Positions 47,305 to 60,244 of a DNA stretch of 64,000 bases are shown one piece after another (position 1 is the stretch's first letter; each line of letters begins with the position of its first letter). The translations under genes and the position numbers were made by a program. This DNA comes from Arbacia lixula. Its lineage: Eukaryota > Echinodermata > Echinoidea > Arbacioida > Arbaciidae. The stretch lies in contig OZ022586.1 in the NCBI GenBank assembly GCA_963669155.1, positions 7,912,380 through 7,976,379 of the forward strand. The letters are read 5' to 3'. The notes beneath the pieces are model-generated. The model saw only the letters and a program-made list of their open reading frames with translations, was not told where the DNA came from and ran no database searches.

Positions 47305-50300
47305 CTACTGCGAGCACACTGCGCAGGTCAGCTCGTACCCGTCCATGTACGGCCCACACGGCAGGCTGTTGCCCGGACGGCAGCGGCCTTCCACGAAATA
47401 AAGCAAAGCCCCGTTGGTTTCAGATGCCGTTCCTGGAATCATCTCAGGATTATCGTCGACGCAGATGTACTCACTACGATGGTGGACGTGTCTTTCCGAC
47501 ATCAGTTTCCCTTGGTAGTCCAACGTCCAATCCGGTGAAGGGCACAAGTTACGAGCTGGTACCATGAGCACAGTCGGCCGTCCCTGGGCGAGGCACACGG
47601 CACAAGGCGGACCTCCGTTGTGGAGCCTGCCGTGGCTCCAGGGTTCGTTGGTGAATTGGCTCGATATCTCGTATTCTGCTCCGTACAAAAACGCCATGTT
47701 TTGGATTCCAGAAACGGTGAAGTTGTCATCATATATCGGCTCAAGAGGCAAACACAGGTAATTAGCACCACTCCCGGTGTTTTGGTAATGCGACCCACCA
47801 ATGACTCCTGTATAAATAATGAAAAGAGGGGGGAAGCCCAGGCTCGTAAGTCTGCCATCCTTTTAAGCGCATATCATCACATGTAAGAACAAATATGTGG
47901 GACTAAAATCTTTACAGAAAACAATCCTATTAATTTCATGGCGAAAATAAGATTCCTATCAAAAACAACATTGGAAGTAAAATTTCAAAAAAAAAATAGA
48001 ATATAAACCAGTAAATAAATCCATGTATTTGGCTTTTGTACTGCCACGCTGTGCTTTATATATATTGTCATGAGGTCGATTAAGCTCTTTCAACAATTAA
48101 TAACATTTAACTGATTCTTAGTCCCAATTGTCATGCAATCCGCTACTAACGCCACGTATGGCTATTCTTAGTTGAGCGTGGATGTTTCATGATTTTTTAC
48201 GATTTGCGACACGATTACAATGACTAAATGTGCCCTCTTCAAATGAAACTGGTTGAACGAAGCGCGTCCAAGCTCGTCCAGTATAAACCGGTTTAAGCCG
48301 GTATAGACCTTCTAGCGTATCGCTAGCGTCCATGAAAAGACGCAACTAATCATATCTACTCGCATCTACTTGGATTCATAGGTGTCGATTTCTTGAAATG
48401 ATTTGAAAAGGGGGAAGGGTGATTGGTGTCGGGACTTTCCAGCTAGCGAGCGGTACAACCCAACAGGTGAAGATGTGGGAGAACATCGTAGTTACATTTT
48501 AAACATATCTTTTGCGCCTAAATTTCCTAGGGTGCTAATTCCTTTTTGTGACCTATCACAGCTCTAGAGACGATTGGATTAATAAAGAGCGACAAATCAT
48601 ATGCATCGTTTTATGAAATAAATCTAGGGACGGTGTATGTTTTTGTATGAATTGTCACACATAAATGTACACATATCACTTATCACATGAGGGCACCCGA
48701 AGGGAATATTTGCCCGTTGAAGACGTCACAGATTCATCAGTTAAAAAGGGACCACGTTATGCTTTGAGTATTTCATCATACGGCATAATAACCCTTTACA
48801 AGCGAACTGCCAAAAGAACAGTTGATATGGTATGATATCTATTCGCATAACAGGGAAGCGAACGAGCTGTCAAATGTATATTTCTATATTTAATGTATTC
48901 ATTTCTTTTGTCTCCTTTCATCAATGCATCTTTTTCTCTGTAGATATTTTTTTCGGAGTAAGATGGGGGTGGGGGCATGATTGTACAAACCAACCAATTT
49001 TTTTTATCGCCCTCGGCCCTCCCCCCCCCCCCCCCTCCCTTGAACCTCTTCCTCAAATCACGGAAGCGTCAGATAAGCCAAACAAGTTCATGACAGAATT
49101 GTAAGGGATAAGAAGACTTGCGTGCCGTGTTTAAATTAGAGAGAGGAAGCGGATTGTCGACAAAAACATTGGGTCTCACAAACTTGATACGAGCATGTTG
49201 AGGATTAATTCGTACCTTCGTAGACGAGTTGACTTCCGTCTGGGCACGTTGTACGACCCCATCTAACATAGGTCCCGCTCCCTGGTCGTGCCGGGGCACT
49301 TCTCTCTGCTCCAGCCGACGAGTCAGGTGATGTGTCTTGGTTTACATCACAAAAATACATAATTACTAGCGATTTGATTGGCCAACATATGAATGATTCA
49401 TTGCGTCCATGCATATCATTAGCGTAGTGTGGGTCTGCGTGTATAGGCCTGTACAACTGCACGTTTGAGGGAACAATTAAGTGCGACAAATATATGGTTT
49501 AAGGCTATAACTTTTGTTAAGAACTATTAAACTGATGCATCACATGAAATTGCAAAAATATCTGCAGAATATGAATGTAATTTTGACATTTAGTGATATG
49601 TTTTACTTTCATAAACATTTTTCAGATCAATAAAGGTCATATGCATTATCACTAACTCATTAAATTAGCAACTCGCTGATTTGAATGAACACATCTGTTC
49701 CTTTTCAACTTGAGACCATGTTATGCTCTTCATATTCCATTTGATATTAGGTAAACTTTTAAGTAAATATTAGTTCCGATTTATGATAGAAAAGAAATGG
49801 TTTTTTTTATAAAAAGGTGTAACCAATCAAAAAACAAATGACCAAGTTTAAAGGTACATTCGCCGAATCCTGAGAGCGTCTTGCAAGAAAGAGGGCAAAA
49901 AACAAATACGAAGAACCTTTCATAAAAGAAGGCATATTCGACAAACCAGTATTCATCTTCTGATATATCATAGTGTGGCCCAACCCTATACCTACCGAAA
50001 GAGCATGGCATCGGCGCATCCCTGCCGTCCCTGCCGTCCCGTCCGGCTAGTCCCGGCGGCCCCACTGGGCCGGGATCGCCTCGGCACGTGCAGTTCCCGT
50101 ACAAGCCTGACTGAATGCTGCCGAAGTACCCAGATGTCGTGGTGCTTCTAGAAGTGCGATGACCTCTGGCCTCCCAGGGCGATGTATCTCCCTTACTGAG
50201 GGCGCTCTTCAGAACTTCAACATGCTTGAGTAAATCTGCAAGTACAGACTGACAGATAATTAAAGTGGATGTTTTCAGTAAATCGTGAATAGTACACTCA

Positions 50301-50790
50301 TACTGTCAAGTATTGCTGTAGCCTTTTGAAAAATGGCTGCCATTTCTTTCCAGCAGCATGTCGCAAAGGTAAACTTTTCATCTCTTAAACTGTTTACCCA
50401 CAAATGGGTGCCAATCTGCTTCTTCAGAGAAAAACAATAATGTGTGTATTAAAAAAACACCAGGTTCTTAGCATTAGGACAATGTTTTATCACATTGTCA
50501 ACACTTTCCTCTCGCAAGAGCAGCAGTTAGACACGAAAGTCGCAGTGAATGCGCTGAAAGAAAAGAACATGCCAGGAAATATAAAATACGTGATTGAAGG
50601 TTTAAAAAAAACTGTGGCAAAGCAACTGCCTCTTTCTTACCTCAAGTTTCCGTAACTGGTAGTCGTCGTCTCCGTCTCGATGTGAAATAACATTACTCTG
50701 TTCTTCACCGATTGAAATTGATGTGCCACGCCGCATCATACTTAATGCAATGGCCAATAATACGACGAACGATCGGAAGACGCAACCCAT
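47305..50790 (-). CDS. Secreted short-chain collagen C4-like protein, copy A (intact)
   Basis: Four exons with GT-AG introns: 50790-50641 (150 nt), 50248-49996 (253), 49335-49216 (120) and 47807-47305 (503), giving 341 codons plus stop. Exon 1 starts at ATG with a signal peptide (FVVLLAIALSMM). Exon 2 has a helical LLKHVEVLKSAL stretch, an NCT glycosylation site and about seven Gly-X-Y triplets at residues 107-127 (GDPGPVGPPGLAGRDGRDG). Exon 3 gives SPDSSAGAE and TYVRWGRTTCPDGSQLVYEG. Exon 4 gives GGSHYQNTGSGANYLCLP, PPCAVCLAQGRPTVLMVPA and the cysteine-rich end YELTCAVCSQ. The RWGRT..CP, YLCLP and CAVC blocks are hallmarks of the short-chain collagen C4-like (spongin short-chain) family. Expected to be an extracellular matrix or secreted oligomer; exact function unknown. 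Confidence 0.88.
49020..49037. repeat. Poly-C tract in intron 3 of copy A
   Basis: C run of about 16 bp; a GT/G tract occupies the corresponding intron area of copy B (55823-55880). Confidence 0.85.
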
Positions 50791-51242
50791 TTTGACGAGA
50801 CCGATGGAGAAAATGGCGCAGTTTTCAGCGGTTGTTCATTCTGCAGTTTTTGGTACCAGCCAGTAACAGGAAAACCTTCCTACCTCAGCCAGTAACAATG
50901 AAGAAAATAGACCGGGGTGGAATAAAAGAGGGTACATTTCAAATGTGTGGGTATAAGGGCGGCTTTGAACAGACTTCTAGTACTGTAATTAAGATAATTC
51001 TGATGTAGCTGTTTACAATTCGAAAAAGGAGAAGCAACATTTAAAATAAAAATAAAAATCAGATGAGTAGCGTGAAAGTGTTTTATAAGAACGACCTCCC
51101 CCGACAACGTTTTCGTGGTATAGTCTGACTGATGGAATCTCGAAAATGTAAGAAGTCATGACCCTATGTTCACAGTGCTTCTTGGGAGACATATATGAGA
51201 AAAAACATAACCTCAAAGATAAACAGGCACACATATACGCAT

Positions 51243-51372
51243 AAACACACACTCACACACACGCATATATATATGTGTATAAGTGAGTGTGTGTGTGTGT
51301 ATGGGTGCGTGTGTGTGTGTATGTGTGTGTGTGTGTGTGTGAGTGTGAGCGTGTATGTCAGCGTGTGTGTGT
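51243..51372. repeat. (CA)n/(GT)n microsatellite upstream of copy A
   Basis: Alternating CA then GT blocks around an atatata centre form a near-palindromic array. The corresponding site of copy B is at about 62080-62200. Confidence 0.9.
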
Positions 51373-51405
51373 TCACGACGGAGAGGGAGAGGGGTGAATG
51401 TACAT

Positions 51406-52315
51406 TAAAGGGATTATATCAAGAAGAGATTTAAAAGGAGTGAGCAATGTTTCTTTGTCATCGCGAATTTTAACGCACTCAGATTGAGGGTGAGAGGTAT
51501 TCATTGAAATGTAAAAGAGAGCTGCATGAGTATTGTTTATTCAGGAAGTTTGCACAAAGACGCGCGAAGCTAGAAGCGACGAGTGTTTTGTTTTCTTTAC
51601 AAATTATCGTCGGGGTGACGATAATAGCGATGGTGTCGAAGAAGGCGATGATGATGAGGAGGGGTTGGTAATGACGATGAAGGCGATGATGATAATATGA
51701 CAATGTTGCAGATGATGATGATACCAATAAGATCACGCAGAGGAACATGATGCTGCTGGTAATGACAAAATAGGAAACGATGATGATTCTGATTGTTATG
51801 AATATGACCATTGCTATGATGGTGATGACGTAAATAGTAATGATGATAATAGCAATAATGTTGCTGTCACCCCTGCTGCTGATGCTAGTCCTGAAAATGA
51901 TGATAAAGGTAACAGTGATCGCCATGAGCTTTATGATGAAGACGAAGATGATAATTATGATGATGATTTTCAATATAATAACGACGCTGATGATAATGTT
52001 GATCCTGCTACTGCTGCTAATGCTGGTCTTGAAAATGATGATACTCAATGATGATAATGATCGATGATTATGATGTTAAAGATATGATAACGACGATGAT
52101 GATGATGTTGCTTCTGCTACCAATGTTGAGACTGAAAATTATGATAAAGGTAACAGTGATGATAATAATGACGATAGTTCATGTCGATGAGTTGGATGAT
52201 GGTGCTGATGATCAATGTGATAATTCTGCTGAAGATGGCGATGTTAATAACGACTACACTAATGGAGTTAATGGTTGCTATTTTTATCAGTATGTCGAAT
52301 GTCGACTAAAGTAGT
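51406..52315 (+). repeat. Dispersed repeat with (GAT)n core upstream of copy A
   Basis: The first 215 bp match 11942-12160 closely. The rest is a long imperfect GAT/AAT array with recurring gaaaatgatgataaaggtaac blocks, also present upstream of copy B (62260-62960). Long frames here (for example 51479-52048 minus) are low-complexity translations. Confidence 0.75.
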
Positions 52316-52350
52316 CAAATTGGCAGCTGGTCAGGTACGGCACCAGTTAA

Positions 52351-52842
52351 AGGGATAGTTCACCCTAATATTAATGTTGTCTTAATAGAAGCAAAAGTAT
52401 GAAAGAAACATATGAGTAAGGTTTTGACGAAAATCCGTCAAAGAATAAAACAAGTTTTGATCTTATGAAATTTCAATTTTGTGATGTAACGTGCGACGTG
52501 CTTTCCAAAATATTGTGTGCTGTATGATTCCATTAATTGAACTTTTCGGTTTTTGGTAGAGCAAAAATATTTTCATAGAGGTTTGTGTGTAATAAAGTGT
52601 TTCTAATGATGGATCAAATGTACAGGTAAAATGATCCATATCCTTTTGGGCAAAATGAACATTTTCCAAAAAATATTGTGAAAAATATAAAAGAGAATAC
52701 CTAGCACGTGACCTCACAAAATCATAACTTTAAAAGATCTTTTTTTTTCTTTTGACGGATTTTTATCAAACCTCCACTAATATGTTTCTTTCGTGATTCT
52801 GCTTTTATTAAAACCAACTTAAGTTCAGGGTGGACTAACCAT
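52351..52842. mobile_element. TTAA-type MITE, AGGGATAGTTCACCC family, copy A
   Basis: The left end agggatagttcaccct follows TTAA at 52347-52350. The right end agggtggactaaccat precedes TCAA, a one-base change from TTAA. Inner arms are complementary (tgacgaaaatccgtcaaa against tttgacggatttttatca). The B-side copy at 62989-63460 has lost its right end. Confidence 0.75.
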
Positions 52843-52905
52843 TCAAGGGTCATCATTGTAGTTTAATAAACAGAGAGATCCAGTCACCACACATTTGGGT
52901 AGCAC

Positions 52906-53835
52906 TTGTCAAAGGGTCTTAACGTGACAACAAGCATAAATGCTAAATCTACAATGTCTCATCTTTTCATGTTGGATGCAAAGCAGCTAGCACATGATTA
53001 TAGCCTGTTGAGCAGAATCTATGGTTTCCTGAGAAAGTTGATGCCAGGAGGGTGCACCAGGTGTCGATATCTGTGTTTGCCTGGTGCCTGTCAGGCACAG
53101 CTGGTGCAAAACAGAGCATACCTTCCAGGTATACCACGAGTGGTAGGCTTACCTGAACACAACCTGCTTAGAGTCTCCGTCTATTAGAGGATGCGATGTA
53201 CGATATGTACAAAGTGATTGAAGTGAGCTGCTCTTTTTATACACCCGTCTCCAGTCGTTGTCAGTGACTTTTTATGATAACTATGACATTACTCAAGACA
53301 ATTCCCATGGTGTTGAACATTGTAATGTTGAGGAACATTGATGATGATCATCATGATCATGGTTGTAATGATATTCGAATTCTTAGTTCTAGCATGAAAA
53401 CATATACTGTGAACATTGATGTTTTCCCAAAGCCGTTAAAAAAGACCACCCAAATCCAATTAGTAACGTGTACACACTCATGTTTTAATAGTCAGCAAAA
53501 TGATAAGCACAATTATTCGTCAATCATGTCGAATGTTATTACAGCAATTTGCAAAATAGCAGCCGTGAGTAAAAGTGTTTATTACTTATAATTTTATCTG
53601 GGTGTCCGTTTGAACAGGTTACGAGTCCATACTCATGTTTTCATGGTCTGCTAGCATTTCACTAAATCTGTTAGGTAAGGCTGGTTTAAAGCGACCAAAA
53701 ATTTGACAAATGTTCCGAAAATGAACCTCCAAACATATGATTCTAAGTTTTACGGATGCACCTCCAAATGATGCTCACTTACATAGCCCATCCTAACGAT
53801 TTGCTTATCCACTGCAAATATCAGGGAAATTTCCT
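52906..53835. other. Spacer between the two collagen gene copies
   Basis: Frames at 52906-53187 and 53274-53591 have no family resemblance. A small inverted repeat of caccaggtg/gcctggtgc type at 53055-53090 is the only structure seen. Confidence 0.5.
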
Positions 53836-54600
53836 CTACTGCGAGCACACTGCGCAGGTCAGCTCGTGCCCTTCCACGTACGGCCCACAAGGCAGGCTGT
53901 TGCCCGTAATGCAACGGCCTTCCACGGGATAAAACAAAGCCCCGTTGGAATCAGATGCCGTTCCTGGAATCACCTCAGGATTATCGTCGACGCAGATGTA
54001 CTCGCTACGATGGTGGTCGTATCTTGCTGCCATCAGTTTCCCCTGGTAGTCCAACGTCCAATCAGGTGAAGGGCACACGTTACGAGCTGGTACCATGAGC
54101 ACAGTCGGCCGTCCTTGGGCGAGGCACACGGCACAAGGCGGACCTCTGTCGTACGTGGAGCCTAGAGTGGCTGAAGGGTTCGTTGGTGAAGTGGGTCCAG
54201 ATATTGTATTCCGCTCCGTATAAAGACGCCGTGTTTTGTACTCCAGGAACGGTGAAGTCGTCATCATATATCGGCTCATGAGGCAAACACAGGTAATTAG
54301 CACCACTCCCAGTGCTCTGGTAATGCGCCCCACCAACGACTCCTGTATAAATAAGGAAGGGGAGGGGGAATCCCAGCCTCGTAGGTCTGTCATCCTTTTA
54401 AGCGCATATCAACACATATAAGAACAAATATGAGGGACTACAATCTTTGCAAAAACATTTTTCTCAATTCATTGCAAAAATAAGATTCCAACAAAAACAA
54501 CATTAGAAATAAGATTTAAAGATGCTCAAAATATGAACCAGTAAATAAATCCGTTTATTATGTTTATTGTCTCCTTATGCTTTACATATTTTCTGCCTTA

Positions 54601-54833
54601 CTCTGACGAAAGGAAGCAAGTAACAAATTACTCGAATCTGGGTTATTGGTATTTTTAGATTGCACCCAGCATTCCCTACATACAGGCAAAATCTAGACAA
54701 GAAATGTTTATTTTGGTGCAAGATATTCAATCTAACATGATGTGGTGTTGCAATGATGCTAATACAAGTGACAGACACATTTTGCTCATTTACCAGAAAA
54801 GTCTCTTTTGTAAGTTGCTTCCTTTTGTCAGAG
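54601..54833. mobile_element. TA-flanked MITE, CTCTGACGAAAGG family, present only in copy B
   Basis: Ends ctctgacgaaaggaagcaa and ttgcttccttttgtcagag are inverted copies, flanked by TA at 54599-54600 and 54834-54835. The 233-bp insert lies in intron 3 of copy B; the matching place in copy A (about 48055-48075) lacks it. Tc1/mariner-type TA targeting is inferred. Confidence 0.8.
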
Positions 54834-55421
54834 TAGAGCAGTATTGCAAAGAGGTCGATTAAGCTCTTTCAAAAAAGAGTAACCTTAGACAAATTACTGA
54901 TACCTCGTCCACACCTTCATCCGATCCGTTACGAACGCCACGAATGGCCATTCTTAGCTGATCGTAAAATTTGTGTTATGTTTCAACTATCACGATTTGC
55001 GCCACGATTAAAATGACTAAATGTGCCTTCTTCAAATAAAGCTGGTTGAATGAAGCGCGATCAAGCTCGTCCGGTATTAACTGACTTGAACCGGTATGGA
55101 CCTTGTAGCGTAATGCGAGCGTTCGTGAAAATACACAACTACTTATATCTGCTCGCATCTACTTGGATTCATAGATGTCGATTTCCTGAAATGATTTGCA
55201 AAGGGGGAAGGGTGATTGGTGTCGGAATTATTTCAGCAAGGGAGCAGTACGACCCAGCAGGTGAAGGTGTGGGAGAACATCGTAGTTACATTTTGAACAT
55301 CTCTTTTGCGCCTAAATTTATTAATTTGCTAATTTCTTTTGCGAGCATTCACAGCCCTAGAGATGAATGGATTAGTGAAGAGTGACAAATCATATGCATC
55401 ATTTTATGAAATAAACATAGG

Positions 55422-55880
55422 GACGGTTTGTGTGTGTGTGTGTGTGGGGAGGGGGGGGGGGCTTGTGTTTTTGTATCAATTTGTCTGATTAATTACAGGC
55501 CTAAGCAAAATCAATGTACAAATATCACTTATCACGTGGGGGCACCTGAAGGGAATATTTGCCCGTTGAACACATTACAGATTCATCAGTTGAAAAGGGA
55601 CCACGTTGTGCTTTGAGTATTTCATCATACGACATAATAACCTTTAGCGAGCGAAGGAAGCGAGTGAGCTGCCACAAGAGCAGTATTTTTGTATGAAAGC
55701 GAAGCCAACGAGCTAGTCAATGTATATTGAATGTATTCATTTCTCTTGTCTATTTTGATGAATGCATCTATTTCTCTGCATATATACTGGATTTTGTTAC
55801 TTTTATGACCTGGATATTTTCGTGTGTGTGTGTGTGTGTGGGTGTGTGTGTGTGTGTGTGTGTGTGCGGGGGGGGGGGAT
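55422..55880. repeat. GT and G tracts in intron 3 of copy B
   Basis: (GT)n passing into G at 55422-55462 and again at 55823-55880. The open frames across them are artefacts. Confidence 0.85.
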
Positions 55881-58800
55881 GATTGTACAGGCCTTCCCCA
55901 AACTAATTTGTGTTTATCGCCTTGTCCAACCCCCCTCCCTATCCCTATCCTACTCTTACTGAATCCACGGTTTGTTTTGTGGCGCGAATCGTGATAATGG
56001 AAACATAGCGTAGGATAAGCTAAACAAATTCATGACATAATTATAAGGGATAAGGAGACTTGCGTGCCGTGTTTTAATTAAAGAAAAAAAGTGAATTGTC
56101 GACAAAAACAATGGGTCTCACAAACTCGATATGAGGATGTAACGGGTTAACTCGTACCTTCGTAGACGAGTTGACTTCCGTCTGGGCACATTGTACGACC
56201 CCATCTAACATAGGTCCCGATCCCCGGTCGTGCCGGGGCACTGCTCTCTACATCAGCTGATTGGTCAGGTGGTGCGTCTTGGCCTAGGTTTTCTGCTCCA
56301 GCCGATGAGTCAGGTGATGTGACTTGGGCTGGGTTAACGTCATAACATACATAACTACTAGCGTTTCGATTGGCCAACAACGTCGAAAATTAATGATTCA
56401 TTGCGTCAATGCACGTAACTAACGAAGTGTGGGTCTGCATGCGCATGAAATTGCACGTTTGAGGGAACAAGTACCACAAATAATGTGATTTAAGGCTGTA
56501 ACTTTAGTTACTAAACATAAGTACAGATGCATCACATGAAATAGCATATTTAAAGTTTCTGCACAAGATGAATCGATTTTTTTGCATTTAGTGATGTGTT
56601 TTAGCTTCGTAAATATTTCACAAAGCAAAATAAGGGCCACAAGCATAATCACTAAATCTTCAAGTTTGCAACTCGCTGAAATGATAACTGAAAACACACT
56701 TTTCCTAATTCTACTTGGGGCAATTGAGAATATTGTTTTGCGATATCTATGATTACATGTGCGTTTCGTACTATGATAAAAAGGAATATCTTCATAATAA
56801 GTGTTACCAAATCAAAAAATACTTATAACTAGTTAACTAGGAGAGAACACATATAACGTCCCTCTTGTCTTACCGAGAATCATGGCACAATTAAACAAGA
56901 ATTTGGAGATCACATGACAAATATTTAACGTACATTCACCGAAACCTGAAAGATTACTGCAAAGAAAGGAGAGAAAAACAAATGTTGAAGCACCTTCAGG
57001 AGAAGATACATTTGCGACATACTATGCATATTGTGTTATATTGTGGCCACATTTAAAGGCACATTCGCCGAATCCTGAGAGCCTCTTGCAAGAACGAGGG
57101 CAAAAAACAAATACGAAGAACCTTTCATAAAAGGAGGCATATTTGCGACAAACCAGTATTCATCTTCTGATAGATCATAGTGTGGCCCAACCTTATACCT
57201 ACCGAAAGAGCATGGCATCGGCGCATCCCTGCCGTCTCTGCCGTCCCGTCCGGGTAGTCCCGGCGGCCCCACTGGGCCGGGATCGCCTCGGCACGTGCAG
57301 TTCCCGTACAAGCCTGACTGAATGCTGCCGAAGTACCCAGACGTCGTGGTGCTCCTAGAAGTGCGATGACCTCTTGGCTCCCTGTGTGCTATCTCTACGT
57401 CACTGAGGGCGCTCTTCAGAATTTCAACTTCTTTGAGTAAATCTGCAACTACAGACTGACAGATAATTAAAGTGGATGTTTTCAGTTCATCGTGAAACAT
57501 GAATGAATGATCACATGGTATTTTTTTTCGTCCAAAGCATGCACCACTGCAAACCTATTCGAGGCTTATTATACAGGTAGGTAAATACACAACTATCATA
57601 ACGGTCTATGTTCAGATATGTTCAGCAAAATGAGTTGGTTGCCAACTATAAATAGGCCCTAGCAAGTTTGCGATCAACTAAGATGTTAATATTTAATAAC
57701 TCTCCATATCAAATTCCCTAATTGATATCTCCTGTGTAAAAAAAAATGAGAGAGCAAAAGGTACAATTTGAATGAAGCCTACATTTACTTATCAATATGA
57801 AACGAAGGATAACGTTGATACATGTATGTGAGTGTATTTGGTTGTTGAGGTAAGGGAAAATCCAGATAACTACTGCAATGAAGACTAGCTCATGTGCCTT
57901 CACAGTGTCATTAATAAGACCATAGACTCTTTGTCACCTCCCCGATCCGAAAAAAAAAATATCTGGTGTCTTCTGATTGGATACTCCTCCCCGAACGTTA
58001 CTTTGCCACGTGAAGGCAGCGTTCTGGTGACATCCCTTATAACAAGTCATATCATGTTAAAGATACAGGTACGCGATTAAATCAAAAGTTTGTATGACTA
58101 AAGTGAATGCGAATATGCTGCACGGAAGACTACTTAAGGATTTTACGGTTTAATGCGATTTTTTTGTCTCTTCAATGACCTCATCACGTATTATAGAATG
58201 GGTGTCAGAATCTCTGCAATCTGATTGGTTAATTACCCGTAATTGCCGTGTATTTTTTTTTTACTGGCAGCACGCGATATCAACACGATATCAACACGAT
58301 ATCGCGATACCGAGAATTAACATGATCGATACCAATGCTGCTTACGCTATTGGCGGCACCCACGAATCACGAGAAACTCCGATAAAGTGAGATGAAGATT
58401 TGAAACAAATTTTGGACGATTCAGACGCTTTCATTAAGTACAAATTTAACTCGAAACATAGAATACTCATTTTCTACATTTAAACGCTTTGCAGAGGTGA
58501 AACACGTAAATTTGGAAGATATTTCGAACGGAGAAATGGACAAACTCATGAGTCATGACTGAATTCTACGCTGTCGCAGCACTGTGTGAGACGTTGCTGC
58601 GGTTTGCCCACTAACGTGCATTGCGAATACGTTCATTTTGGGCACTCAATGCCACCCTGGACATTCGCAATCGCAGTGAATCTGTCTTTTCTGATATGAC
58701 TACGTCGTTTAAATGATTGTTATCAAATAAAAGCGTGATGAACTTGGTAGTTCTCTACAAGCAGACTCTATTTCTCCACCTGACATGGTCTATGGAGAAA

Positions 58801-58946
58801 ATCATCTCATATTTTAGCTATGTTATTTGGACACTTCTCTATGTGAAAAGTCAATAATTTTTAGTCTTGGCAGATTTTGATGATTCCAATCATTGATGAT
58901 CATTGATGATGAAGATGGATCTCTGCAATCTGATTGGTCAATAACC

Positions 58947-59014
58947 ATGCATCTGGTAATTACCGGATGCATGATTTTGTCATAACCATGCATCCGGTAA
59001 TTACCGGACGCATG
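58947..59014. repeat. Pair of 28-bp palindromes
   Basis: Catgcatctggtaattacc followed by ggatgcatg (58947-58974) and a nearly identical palindrome at 58986-59013 are each self-complementary around ggtaattacc. A half copy, ccatgcatccggtaaa, follows at 59021. Confidence 0.75.
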
Positions 59015-59086
59015 ATTTTTCCATGCATCCGGTAAATGAGGTTGACAGAGATTTTTCCCTTTTTTATTAGATTTTGGGGCCCATTC

Positions 59087-59260
59087 TATAAAACAGATGA
59101 TGCACAGGTTTATTTCGTGGGTCAGTAGGATTGTGTACACGCGGTAGCTCTGAATTTTGCCCGAAACCCACTCGGCTTCGCCTCGTGGGTTCAGGCAATT
59201 CAGAGCTACCTTGTGTACACAATTCCTACTGACCCACTCAAACCTGTGCATCATTTGTAT
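59087..59260. mobile_element. Foldback element with CTCGGCTTCGCCTCG centre
   Basis: Arms of about 80 bp pair gatgatgcacaggttt, gtgggtcagtagga and ggtagctctgaatt with their complements. The centre is cactcggcttcgcctcgtg. One arm has small indels. No coding capacity. Confidence 0.8.
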
Positions 59261-60244
59261 ACTGTTTGATATCTTGTGACATTATCAAATTTCCATGTAA
59301 AGTGAATACGTACAATTATTTCGCTATTGGTAATGCTATCACAAAATCCCATGTCAAGTGCAAACTGCATGGAAACAGAGAACGTATTCATTTGTAAATT
59401 ATCAAAGATATTTAAAGATAAAATGCTATCATATGAACCCTCTAGCTCTCGAACTGTATTTTTTTTTTGTAGTTCGATTGTAACTTTGGCATGGTCGAAA
59501 ACACAACTCGGCTAGCTGCCCCTCGTGTGTTTAAACCATGCAAAGTGTTCTTGTGCACACAATTCGTACCGATCAGTATTTTTTCATTTTATACCTTTTT
59601 GCAAATAATTGTTACGTGATAACAGTCGGCTATTTTAATCCACGATTGTCTATGAACATATTTACTATTGAAATTTAGACGTGTCATTGGACAATATCAT
59701 ACAATGTATGAGAAGGTCATCAAATGAATCGATTTACGCATCAAATCACAAATTCTAAATTAGTCTTCCACTCTGCACACTCCATATTTGTCATTATTCA
59801 AACTTGATTTTCAAAAGAACAATCTTAATTGTACACCTACTCAAGCGAGACGCCATAGAAAATGTTTATTTGACAGAATAACATACGTTATCATAATGTC
59901 ATAATTTACATACATTGAAAATCAAAGTGCAACTTCCCTTAAACATACTGCAGAAACAAAACGCACCATATTCCCGTTTTTCACCTCCCAAAATGACTCC
60001 CGCGAATTGTGAAATTTTGCCAGAATGTATACTTACTCATGCATGACTAATTGGATCCATGTCATTTTTAGACGGAAATTACATGTAGAATAATTCCTGG
60101 AGTGCTTTTTGCTAAACACTGGTTCGATTGAAGGTTTTATTTTGTTTACGTTGGGAGTGGGGGTTACTTGTCTGTTGTATATAAACTGTTGTCAGTTTGG
60201 GTAACCATGGCTGGAGATGCATGCTAGTGGTCGATTTGAGCAAA

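Noticed and set aside
51479..52048. 189-codon minus-strand frame rich in Ile, Ser and Thr
   Set aside because: It translates a GAT/AAT array and has no domain; the opposite strand is equally open.
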